In this document: in pieces, positions 33,685 through 44,866 of the stretch
Layout: each line of letters begins with the position of its first letter
Numbering within the stretch: position 1 is the stretch's first letter
Source of the DNA: Clusia tigrina
Lineage: Eukaryota > Arthropoda > Insecta > Diptera > Clusiidae
Reading direction: 5' to 3'
Assembly (NCBI GenBank): GCA_920105625.2
Contig: OV050030.1
Coordinates: 161,953,863 to 162,017,862 of the forward strand
DNA length: 64,000 nt
Position numbers and translations under genes: made by a program
Notes under the pieces: model-generated
Database searches by the model: none
Seen by the model: the letters and a program-made list of their open reading frames with translations, nothing else
What the model was told of the DNA's origin: nothing

Positions 33685-34175
33685 TACATAACTCGCGCAT
33701 ATTGTCTTATTAAGCAAACTGCTTGTATTTAGACTATTAGCTGAAGATTGAAATATACTTGTGATTCGCGCATGTTGTGTTATTGGGCAGGCTGCTTGTA
33801 TTTGAACTATTAACTGAAGCCTTAAACATATCTCGCCATACAGCTGCTTGTATTTAAACTATTAACTGAAAATTAAAATAAGCTTGTGCTTCGCGCATGT
33901 TGTGCTATTAAGCAAGCTGCTTGCATTTAAACTATTAACTGAGACCTTAAACATATCTCGCCATATTGTGTTATTAAGCAAACTGCTTTTATTTAAACTA
34001 TTAACTGAAAATTAAAATAAACTTGTAATTCGCGCATATTGTACTATTAAGCAAACTGCTTGCATTTAAACTTTTAACTGAAACCTTAAACATACGAGTA
34101 TCTCGCCATATTGTGTTATTAAGCAACATGCTTTGTATTTAAACTATTAACTAAAAACTGTGAAATAAAATACAA
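33685..34175 (+). repeat. Dimeric tandem repeat, 7 units of about 70 bp
   Basis: All units share ATTAAGCAAACTGCTTGTAT and TTTAAACTATTAACTGAA cores. Their variable ends fall into two types (TTCGCGCATRTTGT and CTCGCCATATTGT starts), which mostly alternate, giving a higher-order period near 140 bp. The third unit has lost about 12 bp. The block may be part of an LTR, since TATA- and polyA-like signals follow. Confidence 0.85.
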
Positions 34176-34690
34176 CAACCTGTACTTCCTACGTGTCATT
34201 TATTTCAGAATTATCTAGCTGTGGCAGAATTGTTGTTGCTCTCCCGACCACCAGTTGCTGTCCTCCCAAATCACCAGTTGGTGTATTGCTGCTGCGTTCT
34301 AGATAGCTGACCAACTATAATTGCCAACGACCATACCACGTTGAATACATCGGTTATCGCTGATCACCGACAAGCGGCGCTAGGCGGTTGGTTGCAGCAA
34401 CAGTGTCGCGAAAGGTTCACACTATAAAATCAGTGCGCTCTCTAATAGCACACCCTTCCCATAACGAAAGATCCCACATAGTGGCATCGAATTATAGGAA
34501 GGAGGGTTGTGCCGTCCGTCCAACTTGTAACCGGCATATAGTGTCGATTCCATAAAATAAACATACCAAGTTAGTTGTAGCGTTTGGAGTACGGTACATA
34601 TGTATACCGAACCAAACAGGCTCCTAACGAAGTATTTAACTTATATGTTTCATATTCATTTCATCTTGTCGAAACATAACAATCATATTT
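34176..34690 (+). other. LTR-like unique sequence
   Basis: Contains CACTATAAAATCAGTGCGC (34420-34440), a TATA box followed by a plausible start, and AATAAA at about 34555. Together with the tandem repeat before it this could be an LTR or a promoter of an unidentified element. No partner copy in the window. Confidence 0.3.
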
Positions 34691-34694
34691 GCAA

Positions 34695-35330
<636 letters not shown>

Positions 35331-35344
35331 TATAAAAATATATG

Positions 35345-36715
35345 TTTTTATTGATTAACAGTTTAGCCGCAATCTCCATCTGACTAATTGAGAATTTGGT
35401 TCTTTTATCGAAAAGAGCCAAACTACTGGTCTGTGATCCGTTTCTATTATGAATTGTCTACCAAATAAATACGGGCGGAAATATTGGGTTGCCCAAACGA
35501 TTGCAAGTAGCTCTTTTTCAATGATGCTTTAATTTTGTTGATGGTCGTTTAACGTACGGCTAGCGTACCAGATTGGATGTCCATCTTGAGATAATATGGC
35601 ACCAAGGGCTAGCTGACTTGCATCTGTCTGCAAAGTGAATCGCTTTTCGAAATCTGAATATTTCAGCACAGGATAGTTTATTAATAGTCGTTTCACTGTT
35701 TCAAAGTTATTCGAATAATCTACATCTCCAAATTCAATTTTATACCTTTTTTTAAATATCTAGTCATTGGTTTCGCAATTCGGTTTCGTGTCTCAAATAC
35801 TCCGATTTGTCTAATTGGACTTTGAGGTTCGTGTCTTTAAGTCATTGAAAATTTTTTGTAAGTGACTCCAGATGCTCTTGCAACGAAGTAGAGAAAATAA
35901 TAATATCGCAAGATAGACTAGGCATTTTTTATTAATGTATTCTCCGATTACACCATTCATTAGGAGTTGAAATGTGGCGGGGGCTGTTTTAGCCCAAAAG
36001 GCATTCGAAGAAATTCATTATGCCCATCTTCCCAATTTTTCCAAAATTTCATCCATATTTGGAATAGGGTATTTGTCGTCAGTTGTTAGCACATTTAATT
36101 TACGGTAGTCTATCACCAATCGCCATTTACGTTTTCCGCAAGCGTCTAACTTTTTAGCTACAACCCATACTGGTGCTGAATATGGTGATTGGCTTAAAAT
36201 TTTACTACTGATCATTTCTTGAAATTATCGTTGTACCTCCTCCTTGTGTAGATAAGGATACCTATATGTTTTGATTGCTATTGGCGCATGATCCTTAGTT
36301 CGGATATTATGTTTTATTGCGTTAGTGAAACTAAACTCAGACGTTTCGTTACAGAATAACTTAGAAAATTTTTTCATGATCGAAAATATCTTGTCTTTTT
36401 CTTCGTGGTTTCGATGGTCTAGTCTGATTTCATTTAAAAGTGTTTTTTTTTGTTGAAATTTGTATATATATAAATTATTGTTTGAAACTACTATGGTTGT
36501 TTGTCAATTGAATTTCACTTTGTTTGGCGGATCATCAAGTACTGCTACAATGGCGTTCATTTTATAATTGGATTCTTCGTATATATCTTCTTTTATTTCT
36601 AATTATTTATCTTCAGATGGTTTGCCTTGGGTATATAATAAACCTTCCATTTCATAAACTGGCATATCTATTTCATACTATCCTATCTTTGAAAAATTAA
36701 CCTATTATTGATTTT
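35345..36715 (-). pseudogene. Decayed errantivirus-like pol, copy B (PR-RT-RH)
   Basis: On the minus strand: a protease-RT linker (about 36715-36450), RT N-terminus 36215-36018 ([32 protein letters not shown] then PIPNMDEIL) and RNase H about 35520-35345. The RT palm block is deleted at about 36020, where MPFGLK-type sequence directly follows LEKLGR. Sequence is closely related to copy A at 37730-39300 and in the same orientation. Many stops. Confidence 0.75.
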
Positions 36716-36756
36716 TTCTTTAATCTTTATTATTCTATCCTTAATAGACTGATTGT

Positions 36757-37335
36757 TCAGTTAACAAAATCTATTGGTTTTCGTCCAGTGGAATGGATCG
36801 TGTTTTTATAGTAAGTAATGATTCTATAAATTTTCTCTTCTATGTTTTCTATATCTTTGGTAGGATCATATTTGAGGAGTGTTACGTGTTCGTTCATTGT
36901 GTTGTGTAGTATTTCGATGTCTGAATTAGATGTATGATTGCTATTTGATGTATAGTGTATTTCAAAATTCTCATTTTGAATGAATTGCAATAAGGGTGAC
37001 GCTTTGAATCCTAGTTCATTGTCTATAAATATTCTTGCAAAATGCTGTACTAATATATCGCGTAAGGCCTCTTTTAAACTCGTTACAAAATCGGTTGGAA
37101 ATCTTAACTGCTTGAACACGTTTCGAGAATTTATCTATTAAAGTTAGAAACAATGATTTATTTAAACTGTAGAATATATCTATATGAACTATTTCTTTTG
37201 TGGTTTCAGGTGTGTCTGTTATTTTGAGTTTGTGTTTTAATGGTCGTCTGTTATATTTTTCCTTGTTACATATATTGCAGTTGTTAATGTTCTTGTTTTT
37301 AATTTTGGGTGGTATATTTCGTTTCTTAGTTGATT
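36757..37335 (-). pseudogene. Errantivirus-like integrase, copy A
   Basis: Frame 37119-36757 contains FIDNELGFKA (second catalytic Asp) and NSDIEILHNTMNEH (catalytic Glu). Upstream, about 37335-37130, are the zinc-domain CNICNKEKY motif and an HIDIF start of the core in another frame. It is the 3' part of copy A's pol. Stops and shifts leave it inactive. Confidence 0.75.
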
Positions 37336-37715
37336 AAAATTTCGATTTTTTTCCTCTGTGGTTGTTTTTCTAGTGTTCGGTTCTTATATATTCAATTAAT
37401 TCATTTTCATCGGGGATGTCTTTCAGGAGGTGTTTACATCTTACAATATAGAATTTATTTTTATTATTATTGAAGTTTTGTTCAAAATTATTTTAAAATG
37501 TTCGTATAGTTCTGGGTCCTGTACCAAAATATCGTTAGTTCTGTTACTTTCAAATTGATTTTTAATTAACATACATATATCTTTGCAGATATTTTTTTTC
37601 GTTTTGAATTAAAAATATTTAGGTTATTTATTTTTGTGGAGCCCGACTTGGTTTTCTTGAAAGTAATTTGTATTTTATAAATATTTATTTGGCATTTAGA
37701 CTATTATTATAGGAG

Positions 37716-40190
37716 TTACCACTTGTACTTCATGTGGTTTATTAAAATGCGAGAAAGTACGTCAGCGCTACCATTATTTACCCTTCTTTTGTATCTAATT
37801 TCATAATTGTACTCTGCCAGTCGCAATCTCCATCTGACTAATTTTGAATTTGCTTGTTTTATCGAAAAGAACCAAACTAGTGGTCTGTGACCCGTTTCTA
37901 TTATGAATTGTATTCCAAATAAATACGGGCCGAAATATTGGGCTGCCAAAACGATTGCAAGTAGCGCTTTTTCAATAGTGCTACAATTTTGTGTATGGTC
38001 GTTTAACATACGTCTAGCGTATTAGATGGGATGGCCATCTTGAGATAATATGGCATCAAGGGCTAGATCACTTGCATCTGTCTGCAAAGTGAATCGCTTG
38101 CGAAATCTGGATATTTCAGCACTGGATCATTTATTAACAGTCGTTTAAATGTCTCAAAGCTATTCATAAATAATCTACATCTCCTAAATTTAATTTAATA
38201 CCTTTCTTCAAGTATCTAGTCATTGGTTTCGCAAGTTTAGCGTAATCTTTGAGTTATTTTCGGTAATGGCCCGTCAAACACAGAATTTTTTTAATTTCTT
38301 TTATTGTTTTCGGTAGTCGAAAATTTTGTATACAGATTATCTCTTGTGGATTAGGTTTTATGCTTTCAGTAGTAGCAATATGCCCGAGAAATTCGGTTGC
38401 GTGTCTCAAAAATTACGATTTGTCTAATTGGACTTTGAGGTTGGTTTCTTTAAGTCTTTGAAAAACTTTCGTAACTGACTCGAGCATTAAAGTAGAGAAA
38501 ATTATAATATCGTCAAGATAGACTAGGCATATTTTATTAATGTAATCTCCCAGTTAACCATTCCTTAGGCATTGGAATATGGAGGGGACCGTCTTGAGCC
38601 CAAAAGGCATTCGAAGAAATTCTTTATGCCCGCTCTCTACACTGAATGCCGTTTTATGAATATCTTTTTCCGCAATCTCTATTTGGTGGAAACCTTTCGC
38701 TAGATTTAGCGTAATGTATATCATCCATATTTGGAATGGGGTATTTGCGTCAATTGTTACATTATTTAATTTGTGGTAGTCTGTCACCAATCGCCATTTA
38801 CGTTTTCCGCTAGCGTCTAATTTTGTAGCTACAACCTATACTGGTGATGAATATTGTGATTGGCTTGGTCTTAAAATTTTTCTAATGATAATTTCTTGAA
38901 TTTGTCGTTATATTTCCTCCTTGAGTACATGAGGATACCTATATGTTTGTATTGGCGCATGATCCTTAGTTCGGATATTATGTTTTATTGCGTTAGTGAA
39001 GCTAAAATCAGACGTTCCGTTATAGAATATCTTAGAACATTTTTTAATGACCGAAATTATATTATCTTTGTCTTCGTGTTTTAGATGGTCAGGTCTGATT
39101 TGAATTAGAAGCGTTTTTTATTGTTGAAATTTGTATATATAAAAATTATCGTTTGAAACTGCTACGGTTGTTTGACAATTGAATTTGACTTCTTTTGGGG
39201 AATCATCAAATACTGCTACAATGGGGTTCATTTTATAATTGGAGACTTCGAATATTTTAATTCTAACTTTTTAACTTCAGTTGTTTTGTCGTGGGTATAT
39301 ACTAATCTTACCATTTCCTGAACTGGAATGTCTACCTCATAGATACCTTTCTTTGAAAAATTAATATATTGGGTTTTTTCTAAAAAAAAATGAATACAAA
39401 CTTGTTTTTTGCCAATTTGAATTATATTGTTTTCAAAGTTTATTATTGCTTTTAACTGTTTTAATACATTATTGCCAATGATACCGTCATATTGGTCGTG
39501 AAATTTACAAAAGAACATATCTATGCTTTCATGGGGGTCGCCTAATTCCTCAAAAAGGGGTATAGGGATACCTTTTCTGTTTTTTTAATAAAATATTAAA
39601 GTTTTTTTCCTTAACAGGTTCAGAAGGTACTTTCCATTTGGGATTACAGATGTTACGATTTATGATTCAATGTGTCGACCCGGTGTCTACAATAAATTTT
39701 AATGTTCCTAAATTGGATTTAACTACTAGTTCTTTTGAGACTGCAAGCCGAAAATTGCATAAACTCCTTGTTCAATGTTTGTTAACTCTATGTTGCTGAT
39801 ATCCATCAGTTATACCGGTAATTGTCGTGACATTAAATTTCTGATATCGCTATTAATATATTGTCTTTGTTGATGATTAAAATTTCTGTATTGCTGCTGG
39901 GATTTGGTAGGCTATTGGCTATGATTATTACATTGGTTATAATTGCTAAATTTGTTCTGCTGATATTGATTATGGGTGTTATGATTGTTATATTGCCTTT
40001 GTTGGTTACTGTCTGTATACGTGTATTATTTTTTCCAGATTCGTGTCTAAAAAAATTAGGTTTCACTGCCTCTTGGTTTGATCTATTTTGGCTGGTGGGA
40101 GCATATGCAGATGATTGTAGTATATCCATGGCTTCTTCCAAGCTAGAGTCAGGCATTTTATTTTTCAATACACTTAAAGCAGTTCGCATA
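37716..40190 (-). pseudogene. Decayed errantivirus-like gag-PR-RT-RH, copy A
   Basis: Minus strand from 40189: gag C-terminus (RTALSVLKNKMPDSSLEEAMDIL) to about 39833; protease-like 39518-39228 (YDGIIGNNVLKQLKA); RT 38790-38554 (LNLAKGFHQIEIAEKD, EFLRMPFGLKTVPSIFQ); RNase H 38009-37716 (NCSTIEKALLAIVLAAQYF, ETGHRPLVW, DVLSRI). This resembles the 17.6/297 group of fly errantiviruses. Stops are frequent and no LTRs were found. Together with copy B it forms a direct tandem. Confidence 0.8.
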
Positions 40191-40399
40191 TTATTTCATA
40201 AGAATTCTGATGCTGATTGGGTATTTCATACTGTGAAAATTGTTGTATTGTTGAGTCTTCTTAATTTATTTTGTATGTCATTATAGAAATGTACATGTTC
40301 TTATTGTTATTACTAGTGTAAATCACTATTAACACCATTTTTACTTGAACTGTTAACGGGTTCAAACGCAATAAATATGACTGTAATGTATAAAAACAC

Positions 40400-41100
40400 G
40401 GCAAGTTGTAATCAATCTATAAAAGGAAGAGGCTTACTAAATAACTTGATCTATTCTTTGCCAATTGAACTACACTTACCAGGATATCAATTTTGTGGAC
40501 CAGGAACAAAATTTTAAAAAAAAGTTTAGATAGAGGAGATAGTGGCAGTAATGCATTGGATGTAGCATGAAAAGAGCATGATATTTTATACTCTCAAACA
40601 AAAGATATAAATAAACGACATACAGCAGATCAAATATTAGCTGAAAATGCGTGGCAAAGAATTAAATCAGCAAGCACCAGTCTATCAGAGCGTACAAACG
40701 CTTGGATAGTTACAAATGAGATGAAAACTAAAATGAAATTCGGTGGGCAAAGAAGATAATTAAAAATATATGTGGGAGAAAAATTTTCACTACAGCTATA
40801 AAGATTGCAAACAAAGTTCTAAAGGCCGAAATCCCGGAAAATATTGAAAACGCAATTAAAATTGCAAACAAGGTTACAAAAAGTACAATAAGGCGAAGCA
40901 AGTCAATAAAAGTACCCAGAGTCATCTCCATACATAAAGTAGGTGGTTTTCTACCATTAGTACCAATTTTAACTTAGTACCAATTTTAACCAATTTTTAC
41001 TGGAGGGAGCGCCCCTGCAAAATTATAAATGAGACCAAAGCCGCTAGAGAGCAGTTAACATACGCAAATCATCATAGCAAAACTATGGAGTCAATTGCTA
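40400..41100 (+). pseudogene. Phospholipase A2-like capsid-associated protein remnant
   Basis: Read on the plus strand, GRGLLNNLIYSLPIELHLPG leads into YQFCGPGTK (Ca2+-binding loop type), a frame break, then GDSGSN and KEHDILYSQ, which has the catalytic His-Asp pair of parvovirus-like phospholipases A2. Further on come HTADQILAENAWQRIKS and, after breaks, a PLVPIL hydrophobic segment and KTMESIAM. The same domain occurs in densoviruses and in Polinton/adintovirus-like elements, where it helps the particle breach membranes. A TGA and several shifts inactivate it. The neighbouring protease favours the Polinton/adintovirus origin. Confidence 0.7.
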
Positions 41101-41490
41101 TGTGCAAAGGTCCTTAAATTATTTCGGAAGGGTTACGGTTTATTTTATTCAAAAAAGTATTGCAACAACTACCCAAGAGAGCTCTTAAAAACCTTGATTT
41201 GAAGAAGAATGCCAACAATTTACCATATTTTAGAGTAGTCTTTATGCGTGATACTCTTCCAAAGAATACTAATCAAAGAGAATGTGGTATTGTTAACTTG
41301 GATACTTCTAATGGTAGTGGGAGACATTGGGTAGCATATTATATACCAAAATTAATGTGTTATTTTGACAGCTTTGAAAATTTACAACCGCCGAAGGAGA
41401 TTGTTCATTATTTGGGGAGAAAATTCAATCAAGAAGAAAAATTAATTGTGGATATTTATGTCTAAAATTTCTGTATAGGTTGAATTAAAT
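41101..41490 (+). pseudogene. Adenain-like cysteine protease of Polinton/adintovirus type
   Basis: Frame 41160-41465 contains FMRDTLP, ECGIVNLD, GRHWVAYY with the catalytic His, and YFDSFENLQPP with the acidic partner. After a 1-base shift near 41440 the other frame gives NCGYLCLKFLYRLN with the catalytic Cys and a natural stop at 41486-41488. The enzyme matures capsid proteins in adenovirus-like and Polinton particles. The length is right for the C-terminal two thirds of the family. The shift separates Cys from His. Confidence 0.7.
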
Positions 41491-41548
41491 AAAAACATGA
41501 GAAAACAATAAAATAATTTATATATTAAAGAATTCATTTTCCAATATT

Positions 41549-41843
41549 TTATTTAATAAAAATTTTAGAATATAATTTTATTAATTTAATAACTTGTTTA
41601 TATTTTTGGATGATTTTGGATACAAGTATCCGGTCCCATATTCGTTTCACTATTACTCCAAGGACAACTAATGTAATGTTCACCATATATTGATTCCACT
41701 TTATGCTCTCCATCAACTCTCTCAAGCAACAGTTCAATGTTGTAAAGTTCTCTTGCATGTTCTTCCAGTAAACAAAATTTGAAATTGTCTATAAAATTTT
41801 TGATTTCTTTACTATAAATTTTTTTCTTTTTTTTCTCTCTCAA
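41549..41843 (-). other. Unrecognised open frame, 81 aa
   Basis: It begins with a Lys-run (MREKKKKKIYS) and contains an acidic central region and a Cys-Pro-Trp motif. The neighbouring Polinton-type genes make it a candidate for the same element, but I recognise no family. Confidence 0.25.
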
Positions 41844-42214
41844 CGAATGTGTTAATGATGTTAGTTTCGCAGTTATGTTTCAACTAATCTTTAGTATATA
41901 CTCATTCCATAAGTTTGCCTATATTTTTTTAACTTTTATTAATTCAACGTCTGAGTGTACATCTGAATCCTTCATTTTTACAATTTCTATATCACCATTG
42001 CTTAATATAGTCTCGCTTTCATACTCACGATACTCAAAACAATTTATGTTAAGAGAACGTTCTTCATAATTATTGTTGTGGGTACATCGGGTACAACTCT
42101 TGACTTCTTTCGGCCTTCTTCTTCTCTGACTTTGCACTCCCGATATCTTCTGTGTAATGGGCGCGAGCATAGACGAGGATGTGGTGGTTTCTAACAAGAC
42201 AAACACCGTGCACT

Positions 42215-42232
42215 GGTAGGTAGGTAGGTAGG
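42215..42232 (-). repeat. (CCTA)n tail of the LINE
   Basis: About four and a half CCTA units on the minus strand at the end of the LINE 3' UTR. Confidence 0.6.
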
Positions 42233-42391
42233 AGTGGCTGCCCAGTTTGCCAAAAGCACACTTGAGCACACATAATGGCCCATTGTGATACCACGGTGTG
42301 GCGCCGTTCAAGCACTGACTAAAAAGGTTCCCATACTTGGGATGGTGATAGTCAGCGCAAGGATAGCGCCTGGAAAGGCACGACTCCCCCG

Positions 42392-43333
42392 TCATGTTTC
42401 AGGAAACCATCCTGATACTTTGATGAACCTGGCTATGTCCCTAATATTAATGGATGACAGCTCTGTCAGGCTTGTAAGAAATGGGGCACCAAAGGTGCGA
42501 ATTCTTCTTCTGCTCAAGGATGGGCAGTGGCATAAGAGGTGGAAAACCGTCTCGTCCTCCTCCTCGAAGCCACAGCCTCGGAAAAAGTAAGTTGAGGGTA
42601 GGCCAAGTCTTTCTGCGTGCTGTCCCATTATACAGTGGCCGGTCAAAACCGACACAGTTGTCGACACTGACACGCGATCAAGTCGAAGCAGTTGATTGGT
42701 TCTGTTTTTGTCCATTCTTGCCCAAGTTAGTCTAGCCGTGTGGCAGGATTCCTTGTTAGCCCAGGATTTGTAGGCGTCAGCCAGATATTTCCGTTTGACT
42801 TCGAGCTTGGCTGTTGCCAGTGGAATGCCGATGTTTACAGAGGGGTGCATGTCGTGCATTAGCGTGCCTGCCTTGGCAAGCTCGTCCGCCTCGCAGTTTC
42901 CAGGCATTTCGCTGTGTCCGGGAACCCAGACTAGGTGCACCCGAGAGTAACTTGCGAGCTCATTTAAAGATGTTCGACATTCATGAACTAGTCTTGATGT
43001 GGCCGTGGAGCCAAAAAGAGATTTAATGGCGGCCTGGCTGTCTGAGAAGATAGATACGTCAACTGCGCCGATATCACTACTCAGCATCCATTTGGCTGCG
43101 TGGTAAATGGCCATGACCTCAGCTTGAAAAACGCTGCAATGGTCTGGGAGACGTAGGGAGATGTTTAAGTCCAGCTTGTCGGAATAAATACCGCTGCCGA
43201 CTCTACCTCCAAGCTTGGAACCGTCGGTGTAGATTTCGACTGTTTCACCGACGATTCGGTTTTCTGACGTCCAGTCGCTTCGACTTGGAATAGTGAGGTC
43301 GAATTCCCTGTTCAAATCGGGATAGACCGACAT
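42392..43333 (-). pseudogene. LINE RNase H and C-terminal knuckle region
   Basis: Frame of 313 aa. The RNase H catalytic residues appear in order: YTDGSK, AEVMAIY (Glu), FSDSQAAIKS, and GNCEADELAK after VWVPGHSEMPGN. The C-terminal part holds a Cys/His cluster (CGFEEEDETVFHLLCHC) typical of I/LOA LINEs. The domain looks intact in sequence. Confidence 0.9.
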
Positions 43334-44340
43334 ATAATCGGGACAGGTGGGTCCTGATTTAGAAATGAAGCATGGCCTGTCAGGGTTATGCGCCAGTGCG
43401 AAAGAGCATTAAGTCTAATCGCTGTCAGCTTGGCTTGTTGCTTAACCAGGATCCCCGAGGGGAGCCAGTGCAGCATGGCAAAAAGGGCTTTCGTAGGTGT
43501 GCTACGAAGAGCGCCAGTGATCAGTAGAGCAATGGATCTTCTGATTTTATAAAGGGGTTTGATATTACAGGCTTTTTCGAGAGCTTGCCACCAGAAGACC
43601 GACCCGTATAACAGGTTTGGTTCAACGATGGCCGTGTAGAGCCAGAGCACGACTCGAGGACGAAGTCCCCATCGTGCACCAACTGCTCTTTTACAGCAGT
43701 ATATAGCGCATGTTGCCTTACGTGCCCTCTCAGCTAGATTGGCTTTCCAATTAAGCTTTGGGTCGAGAATCAGGCTTAAGTACTTAACGTGTGTGCTCAA
43801 AGAGAGCGGAGTGCCGTTTAGACTAGGCATTGTAAACTTTGGAATTTTGTACTTCCTAGTGAAAAGCATAGTCTCGGTTTTGGATGCGTTAACCCCAAGT
43901 TCGAATTCGCGACACCAGTTCGACACAATAGAGAGTGAATAGTTAAGTTTTTCGGAAAGTGTTTGGGGGAATTTTCCGGATGCCGCGATTGCTATGTCGT
44001 CCGCGTAGGCTATCACTTTGCATCCAGTAGATTCCAATCTCACCAGTAGTGTGTTAACTGCCAGGTTCCAGAGGAGGGGTGATAAAACACCCTCTTGTGG
44101 CGTGCCCCTCTTAACCACCCTCCTGGATTGGGCACTGCCGATCGTGGAAGTGATGATCCTAGATTTTGGTAGAAGCTCTATAAATTTAAGAAGACCTGAA
44201 TTCAGGTTAAGATTATAGAGTGCGGAGATGACAGCGTTGGGGCATACATTGTTGAATGCTCCCTCGATGTCCAGAAATATGGCAAGTGTGAATTCCTTGT
44301 ACGCCAAGGTTTTGTCAACTTGAGAAATGCACTGGTACTT
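43312..44340 (-). pseudogene. LINE reverse transcriptase (LOA-like)
   Basis: Frame 44307-43312 (331 aa) is a nearly complete RT palm and thumb: FLDIEGAFNNVCP, RGTPQEGVLSPLLWNLAVN, the catalytic YADDIAIAA, VNASKTE, and the C-terminal RIRRSIALLITGALRSTPTKALFAML. GTPQEGVLSP carries Glu where Gly is common. The finger domain and endonuclease are lost by truncation. It is out of frame with the RNase H that follows at 43333. Confidence 0.88.
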
Positions 44341-44372
44341 GCACCAGGATATCGCAAATGTTACGTGTTTGA

Positions 44373-44390
44373 ATCACCTCGGGGTCACCA
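44373..44390 (-). promoter_or_regulatory. tRNA-Trp-type primer site beyond the LTR
   Basis: On the minus strand TGGTGACCCCGAGGTGAT lies six bases after the LTR end at 44397. It has one mismatch to the tRNA-Trp site at 9045-9062. A primer site here means the LTR is followed by a leader, as in a 5' LTR. Confidence 0.75.
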
Positions 44391-44396
44391 ATATTT

Positions 44397-44832
44397 TGCT
44401 CCTAACTTTGATTCCTATACAGGCACTTTAACCTGGATAGGAGGTAGGAAATTGAAATAGTTGTTTCAAGCACTTTAACGTGAACAACTTGCTGAGGGAG
44501 GAAATAAATGTCACTTGTTGTAAGCTTCGTTATAATTCACGATATTATTTGCCAGTTATGGCCTTAAATACAATTCTATCTACAATTATTTACAATAACA
44601 AAAAGTTAAGTGGTACGGTAAAATGAATACATAACAAAATATTAGAGAATGCAAATACAGCAAAGTAAGGCCAACGGAACGTTATATTTGTTGTCAATAT
44701 GCCTGATTATTTCTGCTGACTCACCATCATACGGGTTTTTCACCTACTGCTACCATAGGTAGTTGACTTGGGGCGTGCTGTTATGTAGCGGGTGACGATA
44801 TGGTTGTGCCTACGAAAATTACTTTTCGAACA
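44397..44832 (-). repeat. LTR of env-bearing BEL/Pao element
   Basis: It is 436 bp, TG...CA. On the minus strand it begins TGTTCGAAAAG after the purine tract GGGGGGAA (44840-44833) and ends TTAGGAGCA. About 165 bp of it recur at 60490-60655. Confidence 0.8.
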
Positions 44833-44866
44833 TTCCCCCCGTTGAGCAATTTTAGTCAACTCACTA

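Larger units (their letters stand above)
42213..44345 (-). mobile_element. LOA-like LINE, 5'-truncated, RT-RNase H half
   Basis: RT and RNase H domains on the minus strand, a 3' UTR (about 42390-42235) and a terminal tetranucleotide run (CCTA)n at 42232-42215 that looks like its 3' tail. The element is cut at about 44345, where BEL leader sequence begins. An RNase H after RT places it in the I/LOA/R1 group. Confidence 0.8.

Noticed and set aside
33685..34175. CRISPR array
   Set aside because: Units are head-to-tail with no unique spacers, in a eukaryotic repeat context.
39861..40286. 141-aa membrane-protein-like plus-strand frame
   Set aside because: Hydrophobic because it is antisense to an Asn/Ile-rich errantivirus gag region.
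41919..42395. 158-aa minus-strand open frame
   Set aside because: Its first part is the LINE 3' UTR and repeat tail and its second part AT-rich flank; no domain.
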